Shown here in pieces: positions 53,805 to 62,458 of a stretch of 64,000 nt of DNA. This stretch comes from Paenibacillus paridis. GTDB taxonomy: Bacteria; Bacillota; Bacilli; Paenibacillales; Paenibacillaceae. The position numbers were made by a program, and so were the translations under genes. The notes beneath the pieces were generated by a model. It did no database searches, was not told where the DNA came from, and saw only the letters and a program-made list of their open reading frames with translations. Position 1 is the first letter of the stretch. Each line of letters opens with the position of its first letter. Location: positions 1,612,001-1,676,000 of the forward strand of contig NZ_VCIX01000092.1 in NCBI RefSeq assembly GCF_006345825.1. Direction: 5' to 3'.

Positions 53805-54584
53805 CTAGTCTCCTAACAAACCTAGCATCTTCAACCCATACCGAATGCCGTCCTCCGCTACATCCTTCGTGACATAACGGGCTGTTTTCTTCACGACATC
53901 AGGTGAATTCCCCATCGCTACGCTATGATGGACATATTGAAGCATCTCCAGATCATTTAATCCATCGCCAAAAGCATAAATATCTTGATGATTCACACCT
54001 GTCCGCTCAATTAGCGCTTGGATGCCTTTTGCCTTAGAACCGCCTGGCGGAAGGATGTCGCTACCATACCTATGCCAACGGTTGTATCCGAATTCAGAAA
54101 AGTTTGTTTTGTAGTATCCTTCGTCTTCTTCTTTACAATAGAGCAAGCATTGATAGATCTCTTTTCCAATGTGATAATCAGGCTCTAACGGCGGAAGCCG
54201 CAGCTTTAATGGCTCGTCTGCAGCCTCCGCGTAGGCGGTTTGCAGCGAATTCGAACGCATGCCGTCCGGCGTCATATACACCAGTGGATGCTTATTCGTG
54301 ATTGTTATTTGGGCTAGCTCAAGTAGACGCTTAGCATCAATCGGGTGGCTATAAATCACTTCCCCGTTGTATACGACATAGGAACCATTAAAGCTAACAT
54401 AGGATTCGATTTGCAATGCTTCGCTTACAGGTTTTAACATGAAAGGCCCTCTGCCTGTGGCGATGACTACCTCGTGCCCTTCTTTTTTCAATTCCGCGAT
54501 GGCTTCCTTCGTTGATTCAGGAATTTTTTTGTCGTGATCCACCAGCGTTCCGTCAATATCGAAAAATAATAGTTTTTTTGTCAT
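53805..54584 (-). CDS. Cof-type HAD-IIB family phosphatase
   Basis: 259 residues from ATG at 54584 (GAGGG upstream). HAD motifs: FFDIDGTLVD (motif I), ATGR (II), KAKGIQALIE type Lys (III), FGDGLNDLEML (IV). The C2b cap lies between residues 85 and 185. Members remove phosphate from sugar phosphates, FMN or pyridoxal phosphate; the substrate here is unknown. Confidence 0.9.
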   Translation of the reverse strand: MTKKLLFFDIDGTLVDHDKKIPESTKEAIAELKKEGHEVVIATGRGPFMLKPVSEALQIESYVSFNGSYVVYNGEVIYSHPIDAKRLLELAQITITNKHPLVYMTPDGMRSNSLQTAYAEAADEPLKLRLPPLEPDYHIGKEIYQCLLYCKEEDEGYYKTNFSEFGYNRWHRYGSDILPPGGSKAKGIQALIERTGVNHQDIYAFGDGLNDLEMLQYVHHSVAMGNSPDVVKKTARYVTKDVAEDGIRYGLKMLGLLGD

Positions 54585-54666
54585 GTTCAGTGCCCTCAAT
54601 CCTTCGTATCATAAGCTTCATTATACCCTATTTCTTGTGTTCTCGGGCGTGGCCTGAATATAGACA

Positions 54667-54700
54667 AATAAACGGATGCCGCTCACGGCATCCGTTTATT
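54667..54700 (-). terminator. Terminator of the sigma factor gene
   Basis: AATAAACGGATGCCG and CGGCATCCGTTTATT pair perfectly around CTCA. Confidence 0.85.
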
Positions 54701-54721
54701 ATCGAACCTAGACGACAAGAC

Positions 54722-55429
54722 TTAAGCAGCCATTTGGAGTGTGGAATGGATATATGCTGCTCGGCTGTTCGTTTTCACGCGTGTTTTTCTGGTGAATCGG
54801 ATTGCGGCGAAAGCTTCGTCCAGCATGGCTAGTTCTATAAGCTTATTCAAATCTCCGTTTCGATAAGCGTTAGTTATTGCGTTGAACAACATTTGCTGAT
54901 CGTCGCTTAGCGGCTGTATTGACGCATCCGCTTCAAGGCTGCTTCTTACCTCCTGCAATCTTTCTCTTGCTCGATAAAGAGCTGCTTTAACCGCTCCCGT
55001 AGACAAATGCAGCAGCTCCGAAGTGTCTGCAATGGAAAGCCCCAATCCCTCGCGAAGAAGAAAAACCGTTCGCTGTAGCGGCGACAGATGCTTCAATATT
55101 GCAAGCATGGATTCTTCTAATTCTATAGAATCTGTTTCTGGCTCGGCTGGAGTAGGTTTTTCTAGCATAAGGATGCGGGAGTACTGGTTACGTCGCCTCG
55201 TCTCGTCAATCCATGTGTTTTTGGCGATACGCAGCAGCAGTGCTTCCGGATTATTGTGATTGCCCTTTTCTGCTGCCCGAATTGCCTTTAGCCAAGTCTC
55301 TTGCGCCAAATCCTCGGCATCCCATTTGGATTTCGTTAAGGACAAACAATATTTTTGAACCGTACCATGCAAGTGCTCGATTTTTTCGTCCATGTTAAAA
55401 GTATGAATTCCCATTGGCTTATTTGCCAT
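54722..55429 (-). CDS. ECF-type RNA polymerase sigma factor with short C-terminal extension
   Basis: 235 residues. Region 2 at 25-90 (CLSLTKSKWDAEDLAQETW, RIAKNTWIDETRRR), region 4 at 105-165 (LSPLQRTVFLLREGLGLSI, LLHLSTGAVKAALYRARERL). The last 65 residues (LFNAITNAYRNGDLNKLIEL) resemble the start of the SnoaL-like tail of ECF41/SigJ sigma factors but stop early. No anti-sigma gene adjoins it. It is transcribed away from the ClpP-type gene, which may be a target. Confidence 0.85.
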   Translation of the reverse strand: MANKPMGIHTFNMDEKIEHLHGTVQKYCLSLTKSKWDAEDLAQETWLKAIRAAEKGNHNNPEALLLRIAKNTWIDETRRRNQYSRILMLEKPTPAEPETDSIELEESMLAILKHLSPLQRTVFLLREGLGLSIADTSELLHLSTGAVKAALYRARERLQEVRSSLEADASIQPLSDDQQMLFNAITNAYRNGDLNKLIELAMLDEAFAAIRFTRKTRVKTNSRAAYIHSTLQMAA

Positions 55430-55611
55430 CCTTCTGCCTCCTCAAGCTCTATCCTGACTCACGCCAGGTAAAGGGAGTTATCCTTATTGAAATAAACGAA
55501 TGAACTCACCAAAAAGATACGCATAAAAAGAATTTTCTTTTCCGTATCCTTTGCCATCGTTTAATCGTTTTCAAATCGAAAGCAATCAAATGTTATTGGA
55601 GGCAAACAAAC

Positions 55612-56196
55612 ATGAGCCCATTTGTACCTTATGTCGTTGAGCAAACGAGCCGCGGCGAAAGATCCTATGATATTTATTCCAGACTACTCAAAGATCGCAT
55701 TATCTTTCTTGGTTCCGCCATCGATGATCAAGTATCCAACAGCATCATTGCGCAGCTGCTGCTATTAGCTGCAGAAGAACCGGATAAACCGATTTTTATG
55801 TACATCAACAGTCCTGGCGGCTCCACGTCAGCTGGTTTTGCCATACTGGATACGATGAATTACGTGAAGCCGCCCATACACACCATATGCACAGGGCTTG
55901 CCGCTTCTTTTGGCGCTATTTTGCTGCTGGCAGGTGAGAAAGGACACCGTGGCGCGCTGCCGAATAGTGAGATTATGATCCATCAGCCTCATGGCGGTGT
56001 CCAAGGCCAGGCTAGTGACATCGCAATCAGCGCCAAACGCGTACTGAATATTCGTGCAAAGATAAATCAAATCTCAGCAGAGAATACGGGACAGCCCATC
56101 GAAAAAATCGAAAGGGATATGGATCGAGATTATTATATGTCATCTCAAGAGGCATTGGAATACGGAATTATCGACAAGATCATTACGTCTATGTAG
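55612..56196 (+). CDS. clpP: ATP-dependent Clp protease proteolytic subunit (ClpP, likely second paralogue)
   Basis: 194 residues; TTGGAGGCAAACAAAC precedes ATG at 55612. Catalytic Ser in TGLAASFGAILLLAG (near 98), His in MIHQPHGG (near 123), Asp in ERDMDRDYYMS (near 172). Forms the chamber that degrades proteins delivered by ClpX or ClpC. Variations such as LAASFGAI and HQPHGGVQ suggest a paralogue rather than the main housekeeping copy. I found no CtsR box (GGTCAAA repeat) upstream. Its stop overlaps the convergent gene's stop by 8 bases. Confidence 0.9.
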   Translation: MSPFVPYVVEQTSRGERSYDIYSRLLKDRIIFLGSAIDDQVSNSIIAQLLLLAAEEPDKPIFMYINSPGGSTSAGFAILDTMNYVKPPIHTICTGLAASFGAILLLAGEKGHRGALPNSEIMIHQPHGGVQGQASDIAISAKRVLNIRAKINQISAENTGQPIEKIERDMDRDYYMSSQEALEYGIIDKIITSM

Positions 56197-57085
56197 AGAT
56201 TAGGCTTTTGTGCATCCAGATCGCCGCTTGGCTGCCATCACCCATCGCAATGGTCACCATCTCCGAATGGGCGGTTACGTCTCCCGCCGCCCATACATAG
56301 GGGGCGCTTGTTTGCTTGGTACGCGGATTAACAATGATATGATTGTTATCCGCTACTTTTGCCTGAAGTTGTATCGCGAGATCAGATTGCACATGATTCC
56401 CTCCCATTGCAACAAAGCAGTGTTTACGGAGTATCGTTAAGCCATCCTCCATATGGATACCGAGAAATTGTGATTGATCAGTCAAAACCGAGCGGATCGG
56501 TTCGCTAACATAGCTAATCTTCTTGCTAGTTAGCTGACTGTGGACATCTTCACTAAGTGGTGACTGTTCGTGATTGATGTAAATAAGCTCGGACGTCCAG
56601 TGCGTTAAGGTTAAAGCCATTCTCGCACCAGCGTCACCAGAACCAATCACCAGTGTCGGTTGATTTGTGATTTCATAACCATCGCAATCCGGACAAATGA
56701 AGACGCTGATGCCCATGCATGGATAAAGTTCCGGGAAATCAGGAAGCCGGTCCTTGACCCCTGTTGCAATTAACAGCCTTTTCCCGTAATAGCTTTGCTT
56801 ATCGGTTGAGACAATATGAAAACCATCTGCCGTAGGCTGTGCTTGACTGGCTGTTGCCTTAATAAAACGAACGCCAAGCTGCTCTGCTTGCAGTTGGCCT
56901 GCGGCAAGGAGCTCCGAGCCGCTAATGCCGTTTGGGAATCCGATTAGATTATGATAGCTCCTGCAAATGGTGGATCGTCCTTCTGCGGCATCGATAACTG
57001 CCACGCTATGGCGATAACGTCCCAATTGGATTGCCGCTTGAAGGCCTGCAAATCCCCCGCCAACAATCAGGCAGTCGTAACGCAT
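56189..57085 (-). CDS. Thioredoxin-reductase-like FAD/NAD(P) oxidoreductase
   Basis: 298 residues from ATG at 57085 after ACGGAGGGAAGACA; the much longer open frame to 57316 runs into the next gene and is rejected. FAD motif CLIVGGGFAGLQAAIQLG, NAD(P) motif LVIGSGDAGARMAL, redox pair CPDCDG (near 130), and APYVWAAGDVT near the end. The CxxC pair is spaced C-x2-C as in true TrxR, but loops differ from TrxB; it may serve a bacilliredoxin-, ferredoxin- or dithiol-type partner. Followed without terminator by clpP from the other side. Confidence 0.85.
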   Translation of the reverse strand: MRYDCLIVGGGFAGLQAAIQLGRYRHSVAVIDAAEGRSTICRSYHNLIGFPNGISGSELLAAGQLQAEQLGVRFIKATASQAQPTADGFHIVSTDKQSYYGKRLLIATGVKDRLPDFPELYPCMGISVFICPDCDGYEITNQPTLVIGSGDAGARMALTLTHWTSELIYINHEQSPLSEDVHSQLTSKKISYVSEPIRSVLTDQSQFLGIHMEDGLTILRKHCFVAMGGNHVQSDLAIQLQAKVADNNHIIVNPRTKQTSAPYVWAAGDVTAHSEMVTIAMGDGSQAAIWMHKSLIST

Positions 57086-57180
57086 TGTCTTCCCTCCGTA
57101 AGCTAATTTCATATTGCCTGCCATGGTTGAATCTTTAGTATTGATGAAATGAATGTCGGGTATGCAGCAAGATATAACAA

Positions 57181-57218
57181 AACAAGCCAGCGGTCTCGAC
57201 GGAGACAGCTGGCTTGTT
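57181..57218 (-). terminator. Terminator of the DMT transporter gene
   Basis: AACAAGCCAGC and GCTGGCTTGTT enclose a 16-base loop; on the minus strand TTTTGTTAT follows. Confidence 0.8.
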
Positions 57219-57228
57219 AACTTGCAAT

Positions 57229-58173
57229 TTACTGTAAACTTAATCTTCTTCGCTTCATAAGCTTCATAAGCTCCGGAAGCGCAATTCCAATGAGTACGAC
57301 CGCAACGCCTGCCCATTGCAGTGCGCTCACATGCTCGTTAAGAACGAGTGATGACAGCATTACCGCTACCGGAAGCTCCGATGCACCAAGAACGCCGGCC
57401 ATGCCTTCTCCAATATGCGGTACGCCAACCGCGAACAGTACGGGTGGAATAAAAGCGCCGAACATGCCCAGCAAGAAGCCGTATAGCATCAGATCGCCCC
57501 AAATGAGACCATTGAACAAAAAGGCCGGCGGGAACAAAATAAAGACGAGCACTAGGCCGCCCGTTATCATCCATGCGCTGCGATAAACAGGATGTACGGA
57601 TGGTACGGCTTTTCCGCTGAATAAAATAAATAACGAATAGCTTACCGCTGAAAGAAGCCCAAGCACAACACCCATGATGTTGAATTGGCCTGTGCCCTGC
57701 TCCATGATGCCGGCAGCAAGCATCGTCCCGCCGAACAAAATTGCGATCGTAAACAACATAATTCCATTCGGACGTTTACGATGGCTGATTGCTTGAATTA
57801 AAACGCCAATCCATGTGAATTGAAATAACAAAATGATAGCTAATGATGCAGGAATATAACGCAAGGATTGATAATAGAGCAACCCAGTAATCGCTGTCGG
57901 CGCGCCGGCTGCCATCAATAGCAGCCGATGCTTCCAAGTTAGGCGGCTTGCGTTGCTTGAGCTCGCCGCTTTCTCAGCCTTGCTGCCTCCTTTGCCCTGT
58001 TTCTCGCGCCATTTCATAAACAGCGCCAGCCCCCATGCGAGGATAAAGCCGGTTAGCAGTTGGCTGCCCACGACCTCTCCAAGCTGATAACCGTTGCCGT
58101 ATGCCAGCACTACGATTGTGGATAATATGCCATAGCTGGCCGCTCCTAAAAATACGGATAAAATATACTTCAT
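57229..58173 (-). CDS. EamA/DMT superfamily exporter under purine riboswitch control
   Basis: 314 residues, ten predicted membrane segments in two EamA repeats (first from MKYILSVFLGAASYGILS, second from FNIMGVVLGLLSAVSYSLFI), with a Lys/Ser-rich loop at 58-75 and a basic tail. Members export small metabolites. The leader holds a purine aptamer wired as an ON switch, which suggests that the substrate is a purine base, nucleoside or derivative. This is comparable in logic to the adenine-induced PbuE pump of Bacillus subtilis, although that belongs to a different protein family. Confidence 0.88.
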   Translation of the reverse strand: MKYILSVFLGAASYGILSTIVVLAYGNGYQLGEVVGSQLLTGFILAWGLALFMKWREKQGKGGSKAEKAASSSNASRLTWKHRLLLMAAGAPTAITGLLYYQSLRYIPASLAIILLFQFTWIGVLIQAISHRKRPNGIMLFTIAILFGGTMLAAGIMEQGTGQFNIMGVVLGLLSAVSYSLFILFSGKAVPSVHPVYRSAWMITGGLVLVFILFPPAFLFNGLIWGDLMLYGFLLGMFGAFIPPVLFAVGVPHIGEGMAGVLGASELPVAVMLSSLVLNEHVSALQWAGVAVVLIGIALPELMKLMKRRRLSLQ

Positions 58174-58217
58174 CTGTAGTAATGCTCCTTCCTGTCTTTT
58201 GCAAAATCAATAAAAAC

Positions 58218-58278
58218 AAAAAAATCCTAACGACGAATATAGGATCATTGTGCAATGATCGCATATTCGTAGTTAGGA
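58218..58278 (-). terminator. Riboswitch expression platform: long terminator hairpin
   Basis: Minus strand TCCTAACTACGAATAT and ATATTCGTCGTTAGGA are the outer arms, GATCATTG/CAATGATC the inner arms, and seven T residues follow. Its 5' arm contains the 3' strand of aptamer helix P1 (58271-58265) and the end of P3, so aptamer and terminator exclude each other. Confidence 0.85.
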
Positions 58279-58339
58279 AGTTAAGGCTTCCCGTAGAAAC
58301 CCTCACCCTGTAAAATAAATTCCGTGAGGTTATACGAAT
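58265..58339 (-). promoter_or_regulatory. Purine riboswitch aptamer (guanine-type specificity base)
   Basis: P1 ATTCGTA (58339-58333) with TACGAAT (58271-58265); J1/2 begins TAAC; P2 CCTCAC/GTGAGG; J2/3 TTTCTAC, as in xpt and add; P3 GGAAG-CCTTAA-CTTCC; J3/1 reads AACTA, where the C corresponds to C74 of guanine aptamers (U in adenine ones). L2 is about 17 bases instead of 7 but ends in GG, able to pair with CC of L3. No ligand test can be inferred from sequence alone. Confidence 0.8.
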
Positions 58340-58374
58340 TATTCAGTTATGCGGACTCGTGTTCAATAGTACAG

Positions 58375-58403
58375 ATGTTACATGAGAAGTGAGGTACTGT
58401 CAA
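58375..58403 (-). promoter_or_regulatory. Promoter of the riboswitch-DMT transporter unit
   Basis: Minus strand TTGACA (58403-58398), 17-base spacer, TAACAT (58380-58375). Transcript start near 58368, about 30 bases before the aptamer. Confidence 0.65.
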
Positions 58404-58535
58404 TAGACAATATGTTGGAAAAGAATAATTAGGCTGCTACTTTCAGCATAGAGTGAGCAAAATCGAAATGATATTCATTTCTTATATGGTATGATATTTA
58501 GACATGATATTGGTTACAGGATGGAGTGAACGATA

Positions 58536-60581
58536 ATGATCAAACCTGCTATGAATGGAACGGTCCGTTCCGTATGCCCTTTTGATTGTCCGGATACTTG
58601 CGGCCTCAGCGTGACGTTCGAAGAAGGGAAAATAACGAAAATTACGGGTGATTCCGAGCATCCTGTCACACGTGGAGCGATTTGCAATAAAGTGCGGCAG
58701 CTTAATGACCGCGTTTACCACCCTGAACGCCTGCTGTATCCGATGCGGCGCACCGGGCCAAAGGGTGAGCTTGCTTTCGAACGCATTACATGGGACGAAG
58801 CATACAAGGAAATTTCTGCACGCATGAGAAGGATCATAAGTGAGAATGGCGCAGAAGCTATCTTGCCTTACAGCTTCTATGGCAATATGGGCGTCCTCAA
58901 CTCAGAAAGTATGGATCGGCGCTTCTTCCACCGGCTTGGCGCAAGCCAGCTCGATCGCGCCATCTGCAATGCCGCAGGCTCCAAAGGTTATTCTTACACG
59001 ATGGGAGGCTCAATCGGCATCGATCCTGAGGATACCGTGCATACGAAGCTGTTTCTCATCTGGGGCTGCAATTTGGTATCCACGAATATGCATCAGACGA
59101 TGTTAGCTACCGAAGCTAGAAAAAACGGCGCCACCGTCATCCATATCGATGTTCACCGTAATCGCACTTCCGCCTGGGCAGACCGCTTCGTCCACCTTCG
59201 TCCGGGCACGGACGCAGCGCTCGCCTTAGGCATGATGCATGTCATAATCCGTGATGGGCTTACCGATATGGCGTTTCTTGAACAAAACACGCTAGGCTAT
59301 GAAGATCTCTTCGAACAAGCAGCAGAATATACGCCGACGCGCGTGGAAGAGATAACAGGCGTTCCGGCAGCTGAAGTCGAGGAGCTTGGCCGCTTGTATG
59401 GCAGCACTTCCCCCTCTTTTATTCGGATTGGCAATGGCCTCCAGCATCATGACAACGGCGGCATGATCGTTAGGACAATATCCTGCTTGCCTGCACTAAC
59501 TGGACAATGGGGAGTTCAGGGCGGCGGTGCCATGAAAGGCAACAGCTGGTATTCCCGTCTTAATGGCATGAAGCTCGAACGACCGGATTTATTGCCAGAT
59601 CCTGAGGTTCGCACGGTAAGCATGAATCAGCTTGGTGAAGCGCTGCTGGAGCTCTCTCCGCCGATCCGGATGCTATTTGTTTACAATAGCAATCCAGCAG
59701 TCGTAGCGCCCGATCAGAACCGGGTTCGGGAGGGTCTGCTGCGCGAGGATCTGTTTACGGTTACGCATGATCTGTTTCTGACGGATACTTGCAAATATTC
59801 AGATCTCGTTTTGCCGGCCACCTCGCATTTTGAAAATTTGGACTTGTATACCTCGTACTGGCATTTGTATTTGCAGCTTCATGAGCCCATAATGGAGCCG
59901 ATGGGCGAATGCAAATCGAATTTTACGCTATTTAAAGAACTGGCTCTTCTCATGGGCTTCGAAGAAGCTGAATTTAATCTAACCGAGGAACAAATGATAG
60001 CCGAGGCACTCGATAGCGAGAACAATCCGCTTCTGGAGGGCATCACCTATGAGACGCTGAAAACAAATACATGGATGAAGGCTGGCGGTGGCAAGCTCCC
60101 TCCAGTGACCGAAATGATACCGACAGCGTCGGGAAAAATCGAGCTTTATTCCGATGCGATGGCGCAAGCCGGGCTGCCGCCCGTGCCTGACTACACGCCG
60201 CTGCGCGAGCCTGATACGTATCCGTTTCTGCTCACAACTGGGCCTAACCATAGCTTTATCAATTCGACATTTGGCAATCAAGAACGTCTCCAAAAGCTGG
60301 AGAAGGAGCCTCTCCTCCACATGCATAGTCAGAATGCGGATGAGCTTGGCATCAAGGATGGCGAACGGGTAAAAATACGTAATGACCGAGGCGAAGTGGA
60401 AATGGCGGTTCGAATCGGCCATGATGTGCTTCCTGGCGTTCTCGTAACCCAAGGACTTTGGTGGGATGACCAGAAAAAAGGGCATCAGGCCGTCAATACG
60501 CTTACGCCTCAGCGGTTAGCTGATATGGGCGGCGGTGCCACCTTCTTCTCCAATCGCGTGGAAGTCTTGAAGCTGGAGTAA
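58536..60581 (+). CDS. Molybdopterin-dependent oxidoreductase, YyaE-like
   Basis: 681 residues; GGATGGAGTGAACGATA precedes ATG at 58536. The 4Fe-4S site is SVCPFDCPDTCGL (13-25) with RGAICNK further on; WGCNLVSTNMHQ and DVHRNRTSAWADRFVHLRPG bind the cofactor; the C-terminal domain includes TTGPNHSFINSTFGNQERL. No Tat signal, so it is cytosolic. Similar in size and motifs to Bacillus subtilis YyaE; the substrate is not established. Depends on molybdopterin, linking it to moeA elsewhere in the window. Confidence 0.85.
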   Translation: MIKPAMNGTVRSVCPFDCPDTCGLSVTFEEGKITKITGDSEHPVTRGAICNKVRQLNDRVYHPERLLYPMRRTGPKGELAFERITWDEAYKEISARMRRIISENGAEAILPYSFYGNMGVLNSESMDRRFFHRLGASQLDRAICNAAGSKGYSYTMGGSIGIDPEDTVHTKLFLIWGCNLVSTNMHQTMLATEARKNGATVIHIDVHRNRTSAWADRFVHLRPGTDAALALGMMHVIIRDGLTDMAFLEQNTLGYEDLFEQAAEYTPTRVEEITGVPAAEVEELGRLYGSTSPSFIRIGNGLQHHDNGGMIVRTISCLPALTGQWGVQGGGAMKGNSWYSRLNGMKLERPDLLPDPEVRTVSMNQLGEALLELSPPIRMLFVYNSNPAVVAPDQNRVREGLLREDLFTVTHDLFLTDTCKYSDLVLPATSHFENLDLYTSYWHLYLQLHEPIMEPMGECKSNFTLFKELALLMGFEEAEFNLTEEQMIAEALDSENNPLLEGITYETLKTNTWMKAGGGKLPPVTEMIPTASGKIELYSDAMAQAGLPPVPDYTPLREPDTYPFLLTTGPNHSFINSTFGNQERLQKLEKEPLLHMHSQNADELGIKDGERVKIRNDRGEVEMAVRIGHDVLPGVLVTQGLWWDDQKKGHQAVNTLTPQRLADMGGGATFFSNRVEVLKLE

Positions 60582-60601
60582 CATGATCGCTTAAAAATCC
60601 C

Positions 60602-60639
60602 AAAAAACAGTACACCCATAACGCGGTGTACTGTTTTTT
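60602..60639. terminator. Bidirectional terminator
   Basis: AAAAAACAGTACACC and GGTGTACTGTTTTTT pair around CATAACGC; T/A runs on both sides serve both convergent genes. Confidence 0.88.
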
Positions 60640-60661
60640 GTAATGATGCCCCTTCGGCTGG

Positions 60662-61267
60662 CTAATAGCAAATTCCCACGCGCTCCCGCACAAAGGTCTG
60701 ATTCAAATAAGAAGAAACCGCAAAATGTGCTGTATCCGCAAATGAAATTTGCGAACCTCCCGTAGGCAAAATATTTTTTCGCACGCGATATTCGCCCGTG
60801 AACTCCGTTTGAACAAGTCTTGTTGGGCATACAATCGTCCAATCCAGGTTTGAATCAGCCAATGCGCAATAAGCTTGCTCATGCTCCATGGCCGCTTCAT
60901 GGTTCACCCTTTTGTTCTCGATGGATTGGTAGCGCAAGAGATGCGGCTGAAGCTCGCTTTGCAAAATACCAGCCGTTCCTATCGTCACAAGCCGCTTGAT
61001 TTTAAACTCTTGCATGGATCTGACGATATGCTGAATTCCGGTTAGAAGCGTGCCGTTTCCTTCGGTGTTCAAAGCGCATATCACCCCTTCTGCACCCGAC
61101 ATGGCTTGAAGCACATCCTGTTCGTTCCGAATATCGCCAAGAATGCTTCCAGTCTGAACTTGCTCCGGCATTCGGACAAATCGCCTAGCTTGCAGTCCCT
61201 TTTCTTCGATAAAATGCTGTATGTATTGCCCGGTCTTCCCTGTGGCTCCAATAAGCAGCAAACTCAC
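60662..61267 (-). CDS. NAD(P)-binding SDR-like protein, NmrA/YwnB type
   Basis: 201 residues from GTG at 61267 after AAAGGAGTTTGGGCTA. Rossmann motif LLLIGATGKTGQYIQHFIEE; DIRNEQDVLQAMSGAEGVIC and LDWTIVCPTRLVQTE follow as in atypical SDR proteins that sense or reduce with NAD(P). The catalytic Tyr-x3-Lys is not in standard position. Divergent from a LysR regulator, which probably controls it. Confidence 0.85.
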   Translation of the reverse strand: MSLLLIGATGKTGQYIQHFIEEKGLQARRFVRMPEQVQTGSILGDIRNEQDVLQAMSGAEGVICALNTEGNGTLLTGIQHIVRSMQEFKIKRLVTIGTAGILQSELQPHLLRYQSIENKRVNHEAAMEHEQAYCALADSNLDWTIVCPTRLVQTEFTGEYRVRKNILPTGGSQISFADTAHFAVSSYLNQTFVRERVGICY

Positions 61268-61447
61268 TAGCCCAAACTCCTTTATCTGTTCATATTATTT
61301 TGTAGGTCCTATCATCATTTCCTACTCGGCGGCAAAAGTAAAGCAAGAAGCCAAATGTTCATTCCTTAAAAAGGAAATTGCCGCTATTCCATAGAAATTC
61401 CTCAACCATTAAGCTATGATATATAAAAATGTGAACGGAGCTTGTCC

Positions 61448-62350
61448 ATGGAAATACGCCAGCTAGAGTATTTTGTAACCATTTGCGAAGAGCTGCATTT
61501 TACGCGTGCAGCAGAACGGCTTGGCGTGACGCAGCCCACTCTTAGCCATCAAGTTAAGGCGCTTGAAGATGAACTTGGCTTGCCCTTATTTAACCGCATC
61601 GGCAAAAAAATCTCGTTGACGGAAGCCGGCTTCATTTTGAAACAACAGGCGAGTGTTCTCTTTCAGGCTTTGCAAAGTGCCAAAGAACAAATGGATGAGC
61701 TGCATCTTATTGAGCGTGGGACCTTAACGATCGGTTCTTTGCCTGGTGAGCTTAATCAGCTAGTTGCCTCGTTACTGGTCGATTTCAACCGATTATATCC
61801 AAAAATTCAGATAAAAATCGTTGCGGCAGGCGATATTTTTGAGCGTGTGCTTCATAATGAGCTTGATTTAGCCGTGACTATCCATCCTGCCGAGGATGAA
61901 CGCATTTTAAAAATCCCTTTGTACGAAGAAGAATTTTACATGATGGTTCCAATGGGACACGCGCTTGCGAATGCCAAAAGCATCGAGTTCCAATCGCTGC
62001 AGCAGCTGCCCCTTATTTTATTTCCGCCTGATCATAAATGCCGCCAGTTGATAGATGCCACCTGCAGCTCGCTTGGTCTTCATTTCAAGCCACTGATTGA
62101 AACCAATACGATTGATTCGATCTTCAGCCTAGTACAAGCAGGAGCAGGCGTAACGGTTCTCTCCAGAACCTTGATTCGTTTGAATGGCAATCATGCCTTG
62201 AAGGCGGTTAAAATAACGAATCCTTGTTTAATCAGGCAAATCGCAATCGTCCATCAGCAAGGCAAATATTTAAGCAGCTCGGCGAAAGCCTTTATCGAAC
62301 TTCTGAAAAATCATATTGCGCAAAGAGATATTAGTGTTTCAGCAGTTTAA
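61448..62350 (+). CDS. LysR family transcriptional regulator
   Basis: 300 residues from ATG at 61448, seven bases after GGAG. Winged helix at 1-60 (MEIRQLEYFVTICEELHFT, RLGVTQPTLSHQVKALEDEL), effector-binding domain 90-290. The overall sequence is of the CynR/CysL-like branch; effector unknown. The 180-base gap to the divergent NmrA-like gene is the likely binding region. Confidence 0.9.
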   Translation: MEIRQLEYFVTICEELHFTRAAERLGVTQPTLSHQVKALEDELGLPLFNRIGKKISLTEAGFILKQQASVLFQALQSAKEQMDELHLIERGTLTIGSLPGELNQLVASLLVDFNRLYPKIQIKIVAAGDIFERVLHNELDLAVTIHPAEDERILKIPLYEEEFYMMVPMGHALANAKSIEFQSLQQLPLILFPPDHKCRQLIDATCSSLGLHFKPLIETNTIDSIFSLVQAGAGVTVLSRTLIRLNGNHALKAVKITNPCLIRQIAIVHQQGKYLSSSAKAFIELLKNHIAQRDISVSAV

Positions 62351-62405
62351 GGCAGGCACATTCTTCTTCCAATTAGATCTCCTCGTATCGATCGTGAAAG
62401 CAGAA

Positions 62406-62433
62406 AGAGCCAGACCGGATTCGGAATGGCTCT
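62406..62433. terminator. Imperfect terminator between convergent genes
   Basis: AGAGCCA pairs with TGGCTCT and CCG with CGG inside, with short T/A runs. Moderate strength. Confidence 0.5.
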
Positions 62434-62458
62434 TCATTATGAAGGATGACATCAACAA

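Noticed and set aside
58218..58339. T-box or guanidine (ykkC) leader before the DMT transporter
   Set aside because: No T-box bulge (TGGNACC-like) and no ykkC core. The purine aptamer joining segments match closely.
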